DNA from: Alcanivorax sp.
Lineage (GTDB): Bacteria > Pseudomonadota > Gammaproteobacteria > Pseudomonadales > Alcanivoracaceae
Reading direction: 5' to 3'
NCBI GenBank assembly: GCA_022449455.1
Contig: JAKUPL010000009.1
Location: 62,001-126,000 of the forward strand
Length of the DNA: 64,000 nucleotides
Shown: positions 61,383 through 64,000 of the stretch, piece after piece
How the letters are laid out: the number at the start of each line of letters is the position of its first letter
How positions within the stretch are numbered: position 1 is the first letter of the stretch
Notes under the pieces: generated by a model
What the model was told of the DNA's origin: nothing
What the model saw: the letters and a program-made list of their open reading frames with translations, nothing else
Databases searched by the model: none
Made by a program: the position numbers and the translations under genes

Positions 61383-62603
61383 ATGAAGCGTCTGATTACC
61401 GCCACGGCCTTCACGCTCACCGCCCTGGCCGCCGCGCCCGTGGCGCAGGCCGCCGACTCCATCCGCATCGCCCATGTCACCGGCTTCACCGGTCCGCTGT
61501 CCGCCTACGCGGAGCAGCTCAGCGTGGGGATGGAAATGGGCTTCGAGTACGCCACCGACGGCAGCATGGAGATCGAAGGCCGCAAGATCGAAATCATCGA
61601 CAAGGACACTCAGCTGGACCCGGCCCGGGCCCGTTCCCTGGTGGAGGAAGCCTACGCCGAGGACGACGCCCAGATCGTGGTGGGCCCGGTCTCTTCCGGC
61701 GTGGCCCTGGCCACCCTGCCGATCGCCGAGCAGTACGAGCGCATCATCATGCCCGAGGGCGTGGCCGACGCCATCACCGGCGCCGACTGGAACCGCTATG
61801 TGTTCCGGGTTGGCCGCAACTCCTCCCAGGACGCGGTTTCCAACGCGGTCGCCCTGGGTGAGCCGGGCGTCTGCGTGGCCACCATCGCCCAGGACTACGC
61901 CTTCGGTCGCGACGGCGTGGCCGCCTACAAGGAAGCGATGGAAGGCCAGGGCGGTAACGTGGTGCACGAGGAATACCTGCCCACCGACGCCACCGACTTC
62001 ACCGCCGCCGCCCAGCGCCTGTTCAACGCGCTCAAGGACCGGGACGGTTGCGAGCAGGGCAAATACATCTTCGCCATCTGGGCCGGCAGCGCCAACCCGC
62101 TGAGCCGCATCCAGGATCTGCAGCCGGAGCGCTTCGGCATCAAGCTGGCCACCGGCGGCAACATCCTGCCGGCCCTGGTGAGCTACTCCGAGTTTCCGGG
62201 TATGGAAGGCGCCGGCTTCTACTACTTCGAGTCGCCCAAGAACGAGATCAACGACTGGTTCGTGAAGGAGCACTTCAAGCGCTTCGACGCGGCCCCGGAC
62301 TTCTTCACCGCCCAGGGCTTCTCCCAGGCCATGGCGATCACCGCGGCGATCCGCAAGAGCAAGGGTTCCACCGACACCGAGGACCTGATCAAGGCGTTCG
62401 AGGGTCTGGTGTTCGAGACCCCGAAAGGCAAGATGATCCTCCGCGACGAGGACCACCAGGCGCTGCAGGAGATGTACCACTTCCGCATCAAGGCCGAGGA
62501 GCGTGACGATTGGTTCGCCAACCGCACCGTCACCGCCGGCGTGCCGGAGCTGGTGCGCACCATCGCCATCGATCAGATGAACATTCCGATCCGGAATAAG
62601 TAA
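61383..62603 (+). CDS. Branched-chain amino-acid-type ABC transporter substrate-binding protein
   Basis: 406-aa periplasmic binding protein of the Leu/Ile/Val (HAAT/periplasmic-binding-6) type. A signal peptide (MKRLITATAFTLTALAAAPV, ending AQAADS) precedes IRIAHVTGFTGPLSAYAEQL, GRKIEIIDKDTQLDPARARS and IVVGPVSSGVALATLP. Members transport not only branched amino acids but also aromatic and carboxylic compounds; the acyl-CoA operon opposite favours an organic acid. AAGGAG before ATG 61383. Followed by the ATPase genes. Confidence 0.93.
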   Translation: MKRLITATAFTLTALAAAPVAQAADSIRIAHVTGFTGPLSAYAEQLSVGMEMGFEYATDGSMEIEGRKIEIIDKDTQLDPARARSLVEEAYAEDDAQIVVGPVSSGVALATLPIAEQYERIIMPEGVADAITGADWNRYVFRVGRNSSQDAVSNAVALGEPGVCVATIAQDYAFGRDGVAAYKEAMEGQGGNVVHEEYLPTDATDFTAAAQRLFNALKDRDGCEQGKYIFAIWAGSANPLSRIQDLQPERFGIKLATGGNILPALVSYSEFPGMEGAGFYYFESPKNEINDWFVKEHFKRFDAAPDFFTAQGFSQAMAITAAIRKSKGSTDTEDLIKAFEGLVFETPKGKMILRDEDHQALQEMYHFRIKAEERDDWFANRTVTAGVPELVRTIAIDQMNIPIRNK

Positions 62604-62607
62604 CGGC

Positions 62608-62714
62608 AGTTGAAAGTTAAAAGTTAAAAGGAAAACAGGCGCGGGCACGGCCCATCGACCGGTAGGCCCGGCCCGCGCTTTCAACTTTTAACTTGCAACT
62701 TTCAACTCGTGACT
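62608..62714. repeat. Inverted 7-bp tandem repeat element (AGTTGAA/AGTTAAA)
   Basis: Left: AGTTGAA, AGTTAAA, AGTTAAA (62608-62628). Right, inverted: TTCAACT, TTTAACT, TGCAACT, TTCAACT, CGTGACT (62680-62714). The central part also pairs: GCGCGGGC and GCCCGCGC (about 62639 and 62671). It lies between the substrate-binding gene and livG-type gene. Same design as the 40680 element, different unit. Confidence 0.75.
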
Positions 62715-62761
62715 CTCGCAACTCGTGCCCCCCTTATTCCGATAACACAAAGGGACCTTCC

Positions 62762-63562
62762 ATGGCCTCCTTGCAACCCGAAACCGTCTCCCGTCCGGTG
62801 CTGGAAACCCGCGGCCTGACCATCAACTTCGGCGGTCACGTGGCGGTCAATCAGGTGTCCTGCGCGTTTCACGCCGGCACTCTGACCTCCATCGTCGGGC
62901 CCAACGGCGCCGGCAAGACCACCTGGTTCAATCTGATTTCCGGGCAGTTGCCCGCGTCCGCCGGCAGCGTGCGGCTGTTCGACGAGGACATCACCAAGCT
63001 GGGCGCCGCCGCCCGCGCCGACAAGGGCCTGGGCCGCGCTTTCCAGCTTACCAATCTGTTCCCCAATCTGACCGCCCTGGAGAACGTGCGCCTGGCGGTG
63101 GCGTCGCGTCATCGCATCGGCCACGTGTTCTGGCAGATGGCCAGCCGCCGCCGCGACCTCACCGACCGCGCCGCCGCCTATCTGGAGCAGGTCAACCTGG
63201 GCCGTCGCGCCGACGATCTGGTGGCCAATCTGCCCCACGGCGACCAGCGCAAACTGGAAGTGGCGCTGATGCTGGCGCTGGAGCCGGAGGTGTTCATGTT
63301 CGACGAACCCACCGCCGGCATGAGCGTGGACGAAGTGCCGGTGATCCTGGATCTGATCGCCGACATCAAGAACAAGCAGAACAAGGTGATTCTGCTGGTG
63401 GAGCACAAGATGGACGTGGTGCGCTCGCTGTCCGACCGCATCGTGGTGCTGCACAACGGCGAACTGGTGGCCGACGGCGAGCCCGCCGAGGTGATCGCCT
63501 CGCCCATCGTCCAGGAAGCCTACCTGGGCGCCACCGCCGACGACCCCGCCGAGGAAGCCTGA
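62762..63562 (+). CDS. ABC transporter ATP-binding protein, LivG-type
   Basis: 266-aa ATPase of the high-affinity amino-acid type. Walker A GPNGAGKTT, signature NLPHGDQRKLEVALML (LPHG in place of LSGG, as in LivG), Walker B VFMFDEPTAGM and switch His in LLVEHKMDVV. Start ATG 62762 with AGGGAC upstream. Next gene begins 1 bp after its stop. The repeat in the 158-bp gap may reduce expression relative to the binding protein. Confidence 0.93.
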   Translation: MASLQPETVSRPVLETRGLTINFGGHVAVNQVSCAFHAGTLTSIVGPNGAGKTTWFNLISGQLPASAGSVRLFDEDITKLGAAARADKGLGRAFQLTNLFPNLTALENVRLAVASRHRIGHVFWQMASRRRDLTDRAAAYLEQVNLGRRADDLVANLPHGDQRKLEVALMLALEPEVFMFDEPTAGMSVDEVPVILDLIADIKNKQNKVILLVEHKMDVVRSLSDRIVVLHNGELVADGEPAEVIASPIVQEAYLGATADDPAEEA

Positions 63563-63563
63563 T

Positions 63564-64000
63564 ATGAGCGATCCGATTCTTTCTCTCACCGGCGTGCGCG
63601 CGGACATCGACCAATACCACATTCTGCACGGCGTGGACCTGCGCGTGCCGAAGGGCGAGCTGACCGTGCTGCTGGGCCGCAACGGCGCCGGCAAGAGCAC
63701 CACGCTGCGTACCATCATGGGTCTGACCACGGTGACCGGTGGCCAGGTGCGTTTCCGTGGCGAGGACATCACCGGCCAGCCAACGCCGCGCATCGCCCGC
63801 CAGGGCATCGCCTTCGTGCCCGAGAACATGGGCATCTTCAGCCTGCTGACGGTGCGCGAAAACATGGTGCTGGCGGCGGTCAGCGGGCCCATGGACGAAC
63901 AGCGGCTGACCTGGATTTTCGAGCTGTTCCCGCCGCTGAAAAAATTCTGGAACCGCCCGGCGGGCAATCTTTCCGGCGGGCAGAAGCAAATGCTGGCCAT
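63564..64000 (+). CDS. ABC transporter ATP-binding protein, LivF-type (3' truncated)
   Basis: First 145 residues of a second ATPase; the frame runs off the window. Walker A LLGRNGAGKSTTLRTIMG, IAFVPENMGIFSLLTVRENM and signature NLSGGQKQMLA are present. Start is 1 bp after the LivG-type stop. Permease genes (livH/livM-like) are expected downstream. Confidence 0.92.
   Translation, partial: MSDPILSLTGVRADIDQYHILHGVDLRVPKGELTVLLGRNGAGKSTTLRTIMGLTTVTGGQVRFRGEDITGQPTPRIARQGIAFVPENMGIFSLLTVRENMVLAAVSGPMDEQRLTWIFELFPPLKKFWNRPAGNLSGGQKQMLA

Overview
The window looks like chromosome of a GC-rich marine gammaproteobacterium, most likely of the Alcanivorax group (Alcanivoracaceae). That placement is an inference from gene content: an nqr operon ending in apbE and nqrM, FadL-like outer-membrane channels, proteins resembling the Pra proteins linked to alkane use, an arsC-wrbA-DUF2069 block, and fatty-acid genes. 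I saw no rRNA, tRNA, CRISPR array, prophage or intact IS transposase.

Layout. 1-3856: end of the Na+-pumping NADH:quinone reductase operon (nqrD partial, E, F, apbE, nqrM). 3887-10474: GNAT/C39-peptidase fusion, patatin phospholipase, glycerophosphodiesterase, a sulfotransferase-glycosyltransferase-deacetylase run, and a small secreted-protein ORF. 10603-18607: LysR regulator, two tandem FadL-like porins and a very large Ig-like lipoprotein whose second half has visibly lower GC. 18608-22200: an AT-richer stretch with an orphan type II secretion GspC gene sandwiched between two paralogous secreted Pra-like proteins. 22209-25689: two DUF192 paralogues flanking a RAYT-type transposase homologue, toxin-antitoxin remnants and an intact ParDE pair. 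25747-28821: NUDIX fused to a degenerate metallo-beta-lactamase domain, two small HTH regulators and an unknown protein. 28899-37105: iron uptake (DUF3325, PepSY, DUF3649; then FecI, FecR and a TonB receptor with a signalling domain), interrupted by a MATE exporter and EF-P hydroxylase. 37183-47639: BCCT betaine transporter, then a MoxR/DUF58/DUF4350/DUF4129/SpoIIM/RDD operon, DUF2069, wrbA and arsC. 47729-53720: YihY, acylphosphatase, alpha/beta hydrolase, a MntA/HepT pair with a broken toxin, class I fumarase and a lipoprotein. 53740-64000: a TetR-headed seven-gene acyl-CoA operon facing a branched-chain amino-acid-type ABC transporter that runs off the window.

REP-like palindromes with the head GTAGGAGC occur at four places (2.5, 6.25, 31.2 and 37.1 kb), mostly in gene ends, alongside the one RAYT homologue. 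Two inverted elements built from 7-bp units lie at 40.7 and 62.6 kb.

The best candidates for undescribed biology are the Pra-GspC-Pra locus, the TetR-controlled operon that mixes a secreted NHL propeller with CoA enzymes and a catalytic/non-catalytic MaoC pair, and several proteins that keep a fold but have lost catalytic residues (NUDIX-MBL, RAYT, second MaoC).
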